This document shows, piece by piece, positions 35,462 through 47,060 of a stretch of 64,000 nucleotides of DNA. The first letter of the stretch is position 1, and each line of letters begins with the position of its first letter. The stretch comes from Harmonia axyridis (taxonomy: Eukaryota > Arthropoda > Insecta > Coleoptera > Coccinellidae): the NCBI RefSeq assembly GCF_914767665.1, contig NC_059508.1, forward strand, positions 6,076,001 to 6,140,000, written 5' to 3'. The notes under the pieces are model-generated. The model ran no database searches. It was not told the origin of the DNA and was given only the letters and a program-made list of their open reading frames with translations. The position numbers and the translations under genes are program-made.

Positions 35462-36112
35462 CATCCAGCCAAGTAGCTTGACATTTTAACTCGACTTGAA
35501 AATCAAGCTGAAGCATTCGCCAGAGTTGTAGTTTTCTCACATTTCTATGAAATCTATTGATAGATTTTGGTAGTTTCAGAAATATCTTTCCAAACTTGGC
35601 TAAAATGGACAAGGATTCTTTATCAATGCGAGCATCTTCAGCTCCTGTTGAAAGTCAATTTTACAGAGCTGCTCTAACAGGTACAAAAACTCGCAATAGG
35701 TTAGGCGACAAATCTATAATATCCCTCATGCATCTAAGATCCTCGATGGAAAATTTATGAAATCTAACAAAGCCTGGAGGTTACTCAATATCAATATTTT
35801 TTTATTATTTTGTTATGATTTATATTGATTTAAGTTATGTTTCTATTTCAAAAAAGTTGATATTTTCAGTTCTGTTATACAATAGGTTTAATAAATAGAA
35901 GTGTTTTTTGCAAGGTTCCTTCTCATTGCATCATTTTTTATAGATGTAGCACGGCACAATGAAACTGCAAAAAAAACAATTAGCTTGATATGATTCAAGT
36001 ACTTGATAAATAAATACTTGACTTCACTTGAGATTGAAAAACTACTACTTGACTTGAGCTTGATTTGATTTCAAGTCAAGCTTGAAAATCAAGCCGAGCT
36101 GTGAATCCCCTA
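35462..36112 (+). mobile_element. hAT-B copy 3, internally deleted
   Basis: Left array (AAGTAGCTTGACATTTTAAC), the GAAGCATTCGCCAG landmark, the best-preserved hAT tail (35605-35760), and the right array ending GCTGTGAATCCC. Most of the transposase is missing between the 5' array and the tail. Orientation +. Confidence 0.82.
35605..35760 (+). pseudogene. hAT transposase C-terminal dimerisation segment
   Basis: MDKDSLSMRASSAPVESQFY then KTRNRLGDKSIISLMHLRSS. This is the hAT C-terminal block (SxxAPVExxF...RxRLxxxxxxxLxxLR). The frame is open to the stop at 35760, so the tail is intact in coding terms although the rest is gone. Confidence 0.88.
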
Positions 36113-36177
36113 TGGCTTGGTAAATGTTATTCAAGCACTGCTCCATCGGCAATAACGGTTAAATGGTAGTTGTTAAC

Positions 36178-36375
36178 TCGGATGAGGAAATGATTGCCGA
36201 GGTTAGAGCATATTTCGAAATCAAAGACGAATCTTCTCATAGAAAAAGGTATTGAAAAGTTAGGAGGAGCGTTCGAGTACATGTTTAACTCTTAAAGATG
36301 ACTGCGTTGACGAATATAGTTGGATTTTCAAGAAGAAAAATCTTTCAAATTGTTGAACCCGGGTCTTGAATGAAG
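36178..36375 (+). pseudogene. mariner transposase C-terminus remnant
   Basis: SDEEMIAEVRAYFEIKDESS, then after a +1 shift KGIEKL, then DDCVDEYSWIFKKK. The order AEV.AYFE...KGIEKL...C matches the mariner C-terminus, and the following AACCCGGGTCTTG resembles a mariner right end. No catalytic block is present. Confidence 0.65.
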
Positions 36376-37663
36376 TGTATTCAATCTTCAAACTGATATT
36401 CTCAATCTGAATCCTAAATTCCATCCCTAGCGTAAAACCTATAGTTTTGAAATCAAAATCTTGTTCGAAAGTTCTTTCACGTTAAAGTGAATATTCCCGG
36501 ATGAAATTCACCAAAATATTAGTCACTGGCAAAAAAGGATATTTTTTTTTGTAGAAAAACAAAAGGTCCACTTGACGTCAAAACATTTATAGTATCTTTC
36601 GATGTCAAAAGAATTCCAGAAAAAAGTGTACTTAGGATGCTAATACTTTCTGTGTTCTTGAAAAAAAAACATTCGTTTTATGGTGAATTTCCGTCCTTGT
36701 ATGTATTAGCTTCGATTTGTAGCAAGCTGAAAAACAACGGTTACCGGAAGGACTGTTCGACAAAAGTCGAGTAGCCAGTTCCATATGTTTACATAACTTT
36801 CCGAACTTCTCTCTTAAATAAGCTATGAATGGCCCTTTGTAAGAGTGTTGATTCTATTGACGTTATTTGCTGTTATTCACGCCGTATGCTCAGTTTATTC
36901 CTGAAATTACTTCACTTCCAGAAAACTATATTTGCTCAGTACTCTCAGAATTTAATCTTTTGAAATGTGAACTTTGCACTACTTCCAACTTTCGTGCCCC
37001 CCATTCCGACATTGTTGTACTTTATATGAACTCAAAGACTGTGGAGTATCCCGAGGTCTCTTGTGAATTGGAGAAACTTCGTTCATAGGAAGTTTATCGC
37101 GTTCCATTCATTTTCTGAAGTTGATCTTATTTTTTTCCTCCTCTGTTTATAACAACATATTCAAAGCAGCTATATATACTATATTGCCCTATCGTAGTCG
37201 TCGCTTTCATCTCATTCGTAACTGTTGAATGTTTCTCGTTTTATGACAAAGTTGAATCAATTTATATCGCGAAACTTGAAAGATTCGATTACTGTATGAT
37301 ATTCACTCATCTATGTCGTCAAATATTTCATTTTTCCGGTCTTTACTTCTCGGAAATATGAAATAGAAGAAAATAGAATAGAAATAGAGGGTTTGACAAT
37401 TTTTGGGACTATTGGAAAAAGGGGTTCTTTTCAAGTCGGTTTAGTCATTCAATAAAATTTGTCTTTCATGATATCTTATGATTCCTTATGGATTCACTCC
37501 AACATTACGTTTTGAATCATTGAAAGCAAAAATTTTATAATTGTCAAAATTATGTCCTACATTTAATTAAAATGTACAACAAAAGTACAAATTTCTTATC
37601 CTAAGATATTTATCGTTTTGTTATTAATGTTGCTAATGAAAATTATTAGTTCCAAATAAAATA
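36376..37663. other. non-coding spacer
   Basis: A frame at 36867-37088 (+) has several cysteines but no recognisable domain and no convincing splice sites, so I leave it uncalled. Confidence 0.4.
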
Positions 37664-38480
37664 CACTAGGGGAATAAATTAAAGGATCAAAATAAAATTC
37701 TAAATTTCAAGCGGTTTTTCAAATGGCTGTATTTTCGATAACAATGGTCGTATCTCAATTTGGAAAGAAGATTTTTGAAGCTTGAAGTTTATAGTTCAGA
37801 GATCTTATGCTGAAAAATTCTTCCAAGCAACGTGTACCGCTCAATCCTAATGAATACAGTGTCTTAAATTTCTGCGAAATTTTTTCAGTTTTTATTTTTG
37901 GCCTACAGACTTGGAAATTTTTTCCAACTCAATCACTATATGGATGAGATAACTTGTTCATTCAGCTTCAATATCCTCTTTTCAAAATTTCGATACGAGC
38001 ATTTCTCTCTGAAATATCGAACTTTGAATTGAAAAGGACCTTTTTGTCTTTAACGATCAATATCTCACCAATCAATGTTTGCACAGAAAATTTAGGGGAT
38101 GTTTTGAAATCTTGAATTAATTCTCTACAAGAAGTAGCTATGGTATTTTCGGAAAAAAAATTTTTTCGTTCTCTACATTAATTTGAAAAGTTGATTAAAA
38201 AAAAGGGCTTTTGAAGACTTTTTGGATAATCTAGCGCTGAATTGGAAATATCAAAAAAAACATCAATTATGAGTATGCGTTTCACAGTTCGATATCACCA
38301 CAAAAATCCCATAGAATTTCAATTCAATCCATGGGGCGGTTTTTTTGTTTCATTCGATTCAATTTCCAAAAAATTAAAGAAAAAAATTTCGCAGAAATTT
38401 TAGATACTGTATTCATTAGGATTTGAAAAACCGCTAGAAATTTCGAATTTTATTTTGATCCTTTAATTTATTCCACTAGT
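37664..38480. mobile_element. 817-bp inverted-repeat element, no coding
   Basis: Ends CACTAGGGGAATAAATTAAA and the near-complement TTTAATTTATTCCACTAGT. The subterminal stretch GGATCAAAATAAAATTC is shared by both arms. In the left arm about 140 bp lie between that stretch and CCTAATGAATACAGT, whereas in the right arm they are adjacent, so the arms differ by an insertion or deletion. No transposase trace seen. Confidence 0.75.
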
Positions 38481-38999
38481 ATATTTCAATTGTGATTTGT
38501 CTTCAGAAGTCTAGCAATTTTTTCTGTTTGATTTGATTTGGAATGAACCCTGTTAAATATATTCTCTATGATTGAAATCAGTGTTGAACGCTATTTGCTT
38601 AAGGGTGTTGTACACTTTATTCCTCCCTTGTAATAGGTATGTTGACTAATATCTACATAAATCGTACTATTGTTGTCTGATATATTTTGGGAATATGGGT
38701 AGTATGAAGTGAAATGTGTGGTGGTATCTGAATGTGTTTGCTTAGGGTAAATAGAAATCATGTAGGTTATCAATTCAACATAGAAAATTGTCTATTAGTA
38801 CCTATCATTGAATGAATATGAAATATTGTCGACGTATAATAACGAACTCAATTCGAGGATCACGCATAGTAATCTTTATCTATAGTATCCTTTTCTATGT
38901 AAAACCCTCGTTTAAACGTAAAAAATGTATATTATTAGGACTCTTCCTCAATTAGAAGTACTAACGAAAATAGATAATATCTTTTAATAGCACCTTTCT
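38481..38999. other. non-coding spacer
   Basis: Nothing recognised. Confidence 0.4.
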
Positions 39000-39580
39000 T
39001 TTGGAATAGATATTCCAAATCAAAGATTTATTCATGTGATTTGATCATTTTCAATGCAAATTCACAGGGTGATATTTTTTCTGAAACAGTGCCAGCTTCT
39101 TTCCTAAAAAATTTTTTTTTGGTGGACCACTGGTAGTTTAAAAATGTAAAAAAAAAGGTATTGCACCACACTTTTTGGTTTCTTGTAGTTTTGTCGTATC
39201 TGCTGCCAATTTCGAGAAAAAACTTTCAAACAATCCTCTAGTAATCCTCAGGAAAATCCAAATTCTCATAAAGATCCAGAAGGTAAGTTGTGGTGAATAA
39301 ATCAATTATAAGTTTTGGCACTTATTTACCCAATATGTAGAGTAGAATTATAAAGATTCGATAAAATGGTATAATTATGTATTACAAAAATGTAGGACTA
39401 CGAGAAACACCCTGTATCTCGAAAACGAAGGCTTTTAAATTTTGAATTTTTGAAGGACTTTATCTCTCAAAACTATCCAAGGAGACTCTAATTTTCCTTT
39501 GTAGCTCCTATTTTTTCAATACGAATGCAAATAATATTGAACGCAAAATGGCGAAGGAGCCGGTTGAAAATATTGTTGGT
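39000..39580 (-). repeat. dispersed repeat R1, partial copy
   Basis: Shares, in order, ACGAGAAACACCCTGTATCT, TTATAAGTTTTGGCACTTAT, TTGTAGTTTTGTCGTATC and CAGGGTGATATTTT (reverse order on -) with 51075-51600 and more distantly with both arms of 59930-62990. The internal GATACAGGGTGTTT resembles the foldback end word. No coding sequence. Confidence 0.75.
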
Positions 39581-40455
39581 TGGTATCTCTATTTCGAGAA
39601 AAAGATTTCAAACTATTATCTAATAATCCTCAGAAAAAATCGAAATTATTATAAAGATCAAGTAAGTGGGTTGTAATGAACCAGTTCATTATAATGTTAG
39701 ATTACAATTTTTCTTTGAAGAATTCAAAGGTGCGTTATTGAAAATATTGAACCATAAGTGACTAACTTGATTTACCTAGGGACAATAATTATTTTGTTCC
39801 GTATTCTGAAATTTGATTTCATTTAATTCGATCAGTTTCTACTATGAAAGAGTGGTGATTCCCATCATCTAACGAATGACATAAAGAATCAGAACACAAG
39901 TACAATAAAACTGAATAAGCCATTGGAAGCAAACCTTTTTTTTTCATCCAGAAAGAAACACTCAACTTGGTGAATTTGTTGGAATATAGAATATCTTTCT
40001 GCTCTGAGAAAATCACATATGGTTTATTTCTTGAGAGGCTTCAGATAACTGATTCTGATCCCTTTTACGGAAAATAGTTGGAAGTTTTTGTTTCGTTTCC
40101 ATTTCTTCCGAGGGGTGACGAAAATAAGAATGCAAAATTTATACAAATCGAATTGGAAAATTCAGTGGAACGGAAAACTCAGTTTCGGGGTGAACTTCTA
40201 TCTTTCCTCTGAAATGATTTCCTTTCTACGTGAACAAAACCGAAAATTCAGATAATTCTACCCAATATTCGATATTTTATTCCTTGAATGATGAGTGAAA
40301 ATTATAAAATTCAGGATAAGCATTATGAAGAGGACTGGAAAATTTATCATCAGTCACAATTGTTTTTTTTTTCTTTGAGTAGAAAAATCTGAAATCGAAT
40401 AGGTATTTCGATTCTCCATTATGTAGAACTGTATCTTTCAAATTTTAGGCAAATA
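39581..40455. other. non-coding spacer
   Basis: Nothing recognised. Confidence 0.4.
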
Positions 40456-41627
40456 TTAGGCCAATTGAAAAGTCCCCGGTCTGATGCACAGATGGCGATG
40501 CCAGTATTAAATTCATATAATTTTTAGTTACTACTAACCTTCAAACGATACGTGTCAAAATTTGACAGTAGTCCGACCATTAGTTTGTGATATATTGCGT
40601 TGTGAGTTTAGCTACTTTTATTATTTGAAAAAAGTTGGAAAAAAAAGAATTTTGTGTGCTGATGAAATATTGCTTTTTGAAGGGAAAAAATACAGTTGAA
40701 GCAAAATATTGGCTTGATAAAGAATTTCTGCATTATGCACCAGGAAAATCGACCGTCATTGATTGGTACGCTAAGTTCAAACGTGGTGAAATGAGCACCC
40801 AAGACGGTGAATGCACTGGACGCCCAAAAGAGGCTGTCACCGATGAAAAAATAAAAAAGTTCACAAAAACATTTAGTGTGACCGTAAAGTGAAGTTGATC
40901 TAGCAGACATTGTGAAGATATCATCTGAACGTGTACATCGTATCATTCACGAATACTTGTACATGAAAAAGCTGTGTGCAAAATGGGTGCCGCGCGAGCT
41001 CACAATCGATCAAAAGCAACAACGTGTTAATGATTCTGAGTAGTGTTTGAATCTGTTGAAGTGCAATAAACCTGAATTTTTGCATCGATATGTGACAATG
41101 CATTGCTCCATCATTTCACTCTGGAGTTCAATCGAAAGTCAGCTGAGTGGACTGCACACGATGAACCGAATCCAAAGCGAGGAAAAACACAACAGTCAGC
41201 TGGCAAGGTTATGGCATCAGTATTCTGGGTATAGCGTTATTGGATCGTTTGAAGGATGAAATCTTAAAAAAACGGTTTTGAAGATAAAAGGTGCTGTTTC
41301 ATCAATGTCGTGTCACAAATCAATGAAAACAATGACAAAATTGCATGAATTGGGCTTCGAATTGCTTCTCCATCCCCCGTATTCTCCAGATCTGACCCCA
41401 GCGACTTTTTCCTGTTCTCAAACCTCAAAAGAATGCTCGCTGAAGAGAAACTGAGGCCTATCTTTGAAGCGAAAGACAAATTGTACAAAAAAAATGGTAT
41501 CAAAAAGTTGGAAGATCGCTATAATCGCTGTATCGCCCTCGAAGGAAACTATATTGTATAATAAAATCGAGTTTGCCAAAAAAATTTATTATACTATGGT
41601 ACACCAAGGACTTTTTAATTGACCTGT
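40456..41627 (+). mobile_element. mariner Mar-B, copy 2, broken
   Basis: Terminal repeats as in copy 1 between TA at 40454-40455 and 41628-41629; 1172 bp. It keeps the N-terminus that copy 1 lost: from 40635 the frame begins MEKKEFCVLMKYCFLKGKNT, then KSTVIDWYAKFKRGEMST and GRPKEAVTDE, the helix-turn-helix and hinge of mariner. It ends at a stop near 40890. Later fragments include KLCAKWVPRELTIDQKQQ (40967), HPPYSPDLTP (41374) and NRCIALEGNYI (41526). The catalytic centre is riddled with indels. Together the two copies cover most of the family. Confidence 0.88.
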
Positions 41628-41629
41628 TA

Positions 41630-42434
41630 TGGTCTCAAATGATAAGGTTCAACTTACTGAGTTCGTTAAGGGAAAAATTTCGATGAAGGGTCCCGTAAAT
41701 ACAGCCACTCAATATTTCAATTTCAAATTTCATCTCAAAACTACACATTCGAAGAATTTTTCATTTTTAGTTTGGTCACAATTCTATGAATTTATGCAGT
41801 TGTGGGACTTTCCTAGAATATAGTTCAACTATTACTGAAACTGCGTGCAACTAAGTCCATTATGATTGTATGTTTCCATTATGGATACGTAAAATATATC
41901 TTCCTGAAATGTCACATTCAATCACATTCAGTGACAAGTCGACTTCACTTTCCAATGCATAAATATTCGATATGTATTTATTTACCGTTTTTCTATCAGT
42001 CGATGTCAGGGCACTCTACAAATCGAAATTTAATGTAAATATATTTCCGTTCTCTTCAAATACTGTTGATGCGGTATACAACAGTAAATGCATGTGTATG
42101 AAGATATTCAATTCCGATCGAATTTTATAGGCAAAAGATTATTCCAATATATTCATCCAAAAAGTAAATTCTGCATTGTGATGCAAAAAACGATTTGTGA
42201 GTGCCATTCAAACTTGATGTATATTGTGAACGCAACCGAGGTTCCGAGTTAAAGTTTAGTAGTATGTGCCTTCGACTGATTTCTTTATTGAACTGATATG
42301 GAATGGACTTCTATTGCATTCGAAGAGTTCTCATTAAAATGGAATACCTACCAAATTTTCAGAGCTTTTATCGATATTGGTAGCTTGCAATTTACATTCC
42401 TTATTTTGGACTATTGACCGTGGCCCACCCTATA
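41630..42434. other. non-coding spacer
   Basis: Nothing recognised. Confidence 0.4.
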
Positions 42435-42665
42435 CAGGGTGTTTCATTGGGAAACGGAAATACTTCACAGGTGCATAGGTGACACCAAGGCGGTTCTGGA
42501 GATACCCCATTTATTGGCTCTTACTGTCTCCGTAGCCGAGATACAGGGTGTTTTATGAATTTTGCCTGTTTCTTTCTGAGGCCATATCAAACGAATCACG
42601 CGGTATATTTTCTCTATATTTGGTAAATATGTTCCTAATTGAGAGCCCAAACGTATCACGCAATA
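42435..42665. repeat. one end of a CAGGGTG element, solo
   Basis: TA then CAGGGTGTTTCATTGGGAA, with a second GATACAGGGTGTTTTATG at 42541. No complementary partner end nearby, so only a broken end is present. Confidence 0.6.
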
Positions 42666-42929
42666 ACCGCCTTGAAAATCTAGATCCGGGTTAACAAGAA
42701 ATCCACGGAAAACACAGAAAGAAACTAAAATTCTATTTTTTCATAACCGAATTTGACATTTCAAGAATTGTAATGAATTATTCGTAATTGAAAATTGTAT
42801 TGGTTTATGGATTTCTCATCAATCGCAATGAAAAATTAATTATAATTCATTAAATGTAAAATTTAGTTATCCAAACATCGAATTTTAGTTTATTTTTGTG
42901 TTTTCGGAAAGTCTAGGACTGCCCCACAC

Positions 42930-43575
42930 AGTGAGGAATTGTGGTTTTTCCTCATCTAAGGTTCTTTCCCGATAACTCTCAAAGTATTCATTTTTGGTAT
43001 AGGGTTTACTTGAGTACCCTCCCCTCACTATTTTGGTAGGAAAAATCGACTGTAATACTAAAAACTATAGGTTCTTATTTGAAAATCTTGATTTTTGATG
43101 AATTTGAGTTGTCGAACTCCATGATCTTCTTATGAACACTCTGTACATTTTTGGTCCAAACCGTAAACAGTCCTATAATTCTACGTTTTTGCATAATCGA
43201 AAAAGAAAAAAAATTTTTCGAAAAAATCTTTCTCCGCCGAAATATCAAAAAAAAATGAATCCTCATAGCTACCATTTTTTTTATAAGAATCCCATTAACT
43301 CATGAACCATTGAGTTTTCACCCAAGGTTTGGCATATTGCCGAAATTGTCATTAAAAAATCTATCTAATGATGCAATAATATCCTGGGTGTGCCATTTGA
43401 AATAAGAAAGTAGTAGTCTGTTTCGGGTGTAACCGGAATATGTAGAGATCTTTTTTTTGGTTTTAGGGAGAAAGATCATTGTCTAAAACCCCAATACCAC
43501 AACATGCAAATTTTCAGCTCATAATTATGATTTGTTTTCCATAAACATCTAATAGGCCATCCCGATGAATCATAT
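42930..43575 (-). repeat. partial relative of the 24019-24991 foldback
   Basis: Shares TTGCCGAAATTG, AGTAGTAGTCTGTTT and GTAGAGATCT with the right part of 24019-24991 and an interior block (ATCTTCTTATGAACA reversed) with its centre. The left arm is missing and the terminal CAGGGTG is lost (GATGAATCATATAT). Confidence 0.72.
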
Positions 43576-44320
43576 ATATACCAGTATATTGAAGTATCTA
43601 CATGCGAAATTTCGTGAGCATAAATACAAATCTTCACAAGTTCGTAAGAGCTCCTAACTTCAAATCAATGTTTTCCTCATTTTCATCATAATTCACTAAT
43701 GATTTCCAAATAATGATCAAGTCAATGTATGCACTGGCCAGTTTTCAAATAAAATCATAAATTTTGTAATGTAATCTTTCAATTCTCTTTCATTATATAA
43801 ACGCGATAACGAAAAAAACTTAATTGAAGGTCTGAAAGTATTCTACTTACTCCATTACCTATCGCTACTATCGGTAATCTCATTAATAATCGATTCTACT
43901 TTGAGATGATTTCAAACTGTAATCAGTATTCACTGGAGAATAGAATGAAAATCTACTGTTTGTATTTTCAACGGAAATCATTATGTACATTAAATAATAG
44001 GTAACTTGGAAAATCGACGATACACCTAATAGCTGTACAATATGAGCTTCCATCATGAATTACTTCAATCAAAAAAATCGAATGCAATTATGATGCATCA
44101 AAGATAATGTTGAGTATCAAATCGATAGTATAATTATGAATAGGGAAGGAACAGAATTGTATTTCTCCAATTTCAAAAGAAGAAAATTTCATGGAGACAG
44201 GTCATTTCTACATTCGGTGAATTAAAAATCAATTCTAACACAAAGAACGTCGGATAAAATGAAATCAACTAAATTTATAAATATATAAATATTGATAATA
44301 TTTTCCTTGATGTAATTCTA
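43576..44320. other. non-coding spacer
   Basis: Nothing recognised. Confidence 0.4.
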
Positions 44321-45224
44321 AAGGGTGTTTTTTTTAGAGCTATAGAACTTTAAATTGCAATAAAACAACGATGTATTATTCGATTGACATGAATTTTATT
44401 TATCCGAAGATAATCTTGTGGCATTATATTTTAAATATGATTTCTGGCATATGACCGCCACGGCTGGCTCGGATGTAGTCCAATCTGGACATTCAATTTT
44501 CGATGACTCTTTCCAACATTTGTGGCCGTATATCGGCAATAACACGGCGAATGTTGTCTTCCCAATGGTCAAGGGTTTGTGGCTTGTAAATAGTATAGCG
44601 GTGTTAAATCACAAGATCTTGGAGGCCAATTCACAGGTCCAAAACGTGAAATTAGGCGGTCACCAAACGTGTCTTTCAATAAATCAATTGTGGCACGAGC
44701 TGTGTGACATGTTGCGTCGTCTTGTTGGAACCACAGCTCCTGGACATCATGGTTGTTCAATTCAGGAATGAAAAAGTTAGTAATCATGGCTCTATACCGA
44801 TCACCATTGACTGTAACGTTCTGGCCATCATCGTTTTTGAAGGAGTATGGACCAATGATTCCACCAGCCCATAAAGCGCACTAAACTGTCAGTTTATCTG
44901 GATGTAACGGTGTTTCGACATACACTTGAGGATTAGCTTCACCTCAAATGCGGCAGTTTTGTTTGTTGATGTAGCCATTCAACCAGAAGTGCGCTCCATC
45001 GCTAAACAAAATGAAATGGACGTAGTGCGCGATACGTATTCCGCACAGAACCATTATTTTCGAAATGAAATTGCACTATTTGCAAGCGTTGTTCAGACGT
45101 GAGTCAATTCATGATGAATTGCCAAACCAAACTAAGAATAAATCACTTGACAGTTGTTAAATCGGTTGCCATCTTGAACAGTAATGTCAACTTAAAGTTA
45201 TATATTTCGAAAAAAAACACCCGT
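44321..45224 (-). mobile_element. mariner-like DD41D element, decayed
   Basis: Terminal repeats AAGGGTGTTTTTTTTAGAGC and the near-complement ending AAAAAACACCCGT lie between TA at 44319-44320 and 45225-45226. The - strand 44569-44787 reads LWFQQDDATCHTARATIDLL and VNWPPRSCDLTPLYY. From the catalytic Asp of QQD to the position after TPL is 41 residues, which is the spacing of the rosa (DD41D) group; that final Asp has become Tyr. The rest of the transposase is in pieces to about 45130. Immediately upstream of the FN3 exon, 115 bp away. Confidence 0.78.
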
Positions 45225-45339
45225 TATAATATTTGCAGGAAAATGCCTGATTGATAGATCGTATGGAAGTTATACAGTACTGCAACCTTAAGGTCTATTT
45301 TTCCATTTTAATTTGAACTAATAATTAAATTTTTTTCAG

Positions 45340-45527
45340 CACCTACTGGTAAACCGGTTATAACCAATGCACACAACACATCAGCAACTTCTCTTCGTAT
45401 CAGCTGGAGGGCACCACGTCTCGATACCATTCATGGTGAATTTTTGGGCTACCGCATAGCATATCGTCCACGTGATAGAGGAGAAGAAGCCTTCAAGGAA
45501 ATTTACATAAGAGATCCTAACGTGGAG
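45340..45527 (+). CDS. FN3-domain exon 1 of an Ig/FN3 cell-adhesion protein, sidekick-like
   Basis: A 188-bp internal exon. The acceptor is TTTTTTTCAG ending at 45339 with a branch-like CTAAT at 45318-45322; the donor is GAG|GTAAGA at 45528. It enters with two bases of a split codon (phase-1 intron) and leaves in phase 0. It encodes 62 residues: PTGKPVITNAHNTSATSLRI then SWRAPRLDTIHGEFLGYRIA then YRPRDRGEEAFKEIYIRDPN and VE. This is the first half of a fibronectin type III domain: the buried Trp in ISWRAP of strand B and Tyr in GYRIAYR of strand C are in place. The FN3 fold is an extracellular protein-protein interaction module. The neighbouring exon at 57003 supplies the second half. The wording GEFLGYRIAYRPRD suggests the sidekick family, but from memory only; Dscam-, contactin- or LAR-type proteins remain possible. 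Confidence 0.88.
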
Positions 45528-45838
45528 GTAAGAACAGTAATCAGTAATTATCGTTAATATACACTGCGCAAAAAAATTAACGCACATTATGGAAATCTCA
45601 AATTTATTCTACAACTTAAGGTGTTCTCAATGATAATTATTTTTATCAGAATTATGCATGGATATGTTATCCACTTTCAATGTTTTTCTTCAATACAGAT
45701 GTTTTTTCCCAGCAGGAATAAAAAAAGATGAGATTATCAGATTTTGAATGTATTGGCTCCATTCTGAAATCAGTTGTTCTCGATCAATTCTAGTGATCAA
45801 TAGTTTTTCTTTCGTTTGATTTTCTACACTCGATCGCT

Positions 45839-47056
45839 ATGCAACGCGAAACACGCAATTTGACCCAAGAGAAATGTGCCCAAGCGGTAGTTTTGCGAGA
45901 AGAAGGGTGGACATACACAAAAATTGCAGAAAGGTTTGGAGATTCCCATACAAGTGTGTCCAGAATGTTGCAGCGATTCAGGGAGACAGGTATGAATGTC
46001 CGAAGACCAGGTGAGGGTAGACCACGGGTAACAACTGCCATTCAAGAACGTTACTTGAGAGTTTCTTCATTGAGACAACGGTTTGCAACCGCTCACCTCC
46101 TTCAAAATCAGCTTGAGCCAACTCATGGGGTGCAAACAATAAGAAGTCGCCTCAGAGATTTAAGGCCTCGTGTCGCGGCAAGAGGCCCAGCTCTTACCCC
46201 AGCCCATCGAAGGGCGCGTTTGGATTTTGCGAGAGAGCATATCCATTGGGAAGAGGCTGATTGGGAAAGAGTTCTCTTCACAGATGAGTCTAGATTCTGC
46301 CTCTACCATTGTGATCGACGTTTTCTTGTATACAGACGTCCACATGATTTAAGAGAGGATTTAAGGCCTCGTGTCGCGGCAAGAGGCTCAGCTCTTACCC
46401 CAGCCCATCGAAGGGCGCGTTTGGATTTTGCGAGAGAGCATATCCATTGGGAAGAGGCTGATTGGGAAAGAGTTCTCTTCACAGATGAGTCTAGATTCTG
46501 CCTCTACCATTGTGATCGACGTTTTCTTGTATACAGACGTCCACATGAAAGATATGCTCAGTTCAATTTCCTGAATACTACTGGTTTCGGGGGAGGATCG
46601 ATTATGGTATGAGGTGGAATATCTTTGACTGCTCGCACAGACCTAGTGGTTGTTGATAATGGAGCTATGAATGCTGATAGGTATATAAGGAACATTCTTG
46701 AAGAGCATGTAATGCCATTTGCCCCATACATTGGTGAAAATTCCATTTTTATGGACGATAATGCCAGACCCCATCGTGCGCGCATCGTTCAGGAGTAGCT
46801 TGAAGAGGTTGAAGTCTCTCGAATGGAATGGCCAGCAAGAAGTCCAGATCTCAATCCGATTGAGCAGGTTTGGGACAACCTCAATAGAAGGCTGAGAAGT
46901 TCAGAAAATCGTCCAGCTACTCTTAACGACTTAGGAATCCAACTCAGAGAAATCTGGAAAGGATTAGATCAGAACATTTTAAGATCACTCATTTTGAGTA
47001 TGAACCGTCGTTGCCGAGCTATAATTAACGCAAGAGGTGGAAATACCAAGTATTAA
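45839..47056 (+). pseudogene. Tc1-type transposase with 67-codon in-frame tandem duplication
   Basis: ATG at 45839. The helix-turn-helix pair comes first (QEKCAQAVVLREEGWTYTKI, then DSHTSVSRMLQRF), then the hinge GEGRPRVT, then the first catalytic block LFTDESRF. A segment of 201 bp (46157-46357) is repeated directly (46358-46558) with one base difference, so the first catalytic block occurs twice (around 46275 and 46476) and the frame stays open. After 46612 (TGA) the same frame continues with FMDDNARPH (second Asp) and WPARSPDLNPIEQVWD; Asp to Glu is 34 residues (DD34E). A second stop (TAG) lies at 46796-46798. The C-terminus reads ARGGNTKY then stop. Without the duplication it would be about 340 residues, normal for Tc1. 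Two stops make it inactive. Confidence 0.92.
46157..46558 (+). repeat. 201-bp tandem duplication, two units
   Basis: Units 46157-46357 and 46358-46558, period 201 bp, one substitution seen (CCC to CTC). 201 is divisible by three, so the reading frame passes through. Confidence 0.93.
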
Positions 47057-47060
47057 ATCA

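Larger units (their letters stand above)
45562..47060 (+). mobile_element. Tc1-like transposon Tc1-B in the first intron bases after an exon
   Basis: The left terminal repeat CACTGCGCAAAAAAATTAAC starts after TA at 45560-45561, 35 bp past the splice donor. A Tc1 transposase follows (45839-47056). The right terminal repeat is not visible; TTCCATTTAATGTG near 47141 may be its inner part. The coding region is better preserved than in other elements here, so it is comparatively young. Confidence 0.85.

Noticed and set aside
36867..37088. Cysteine-containing 73-codon frame on +
   Set aside because: No domain recognised and no clear acceptor or donor in the right places.
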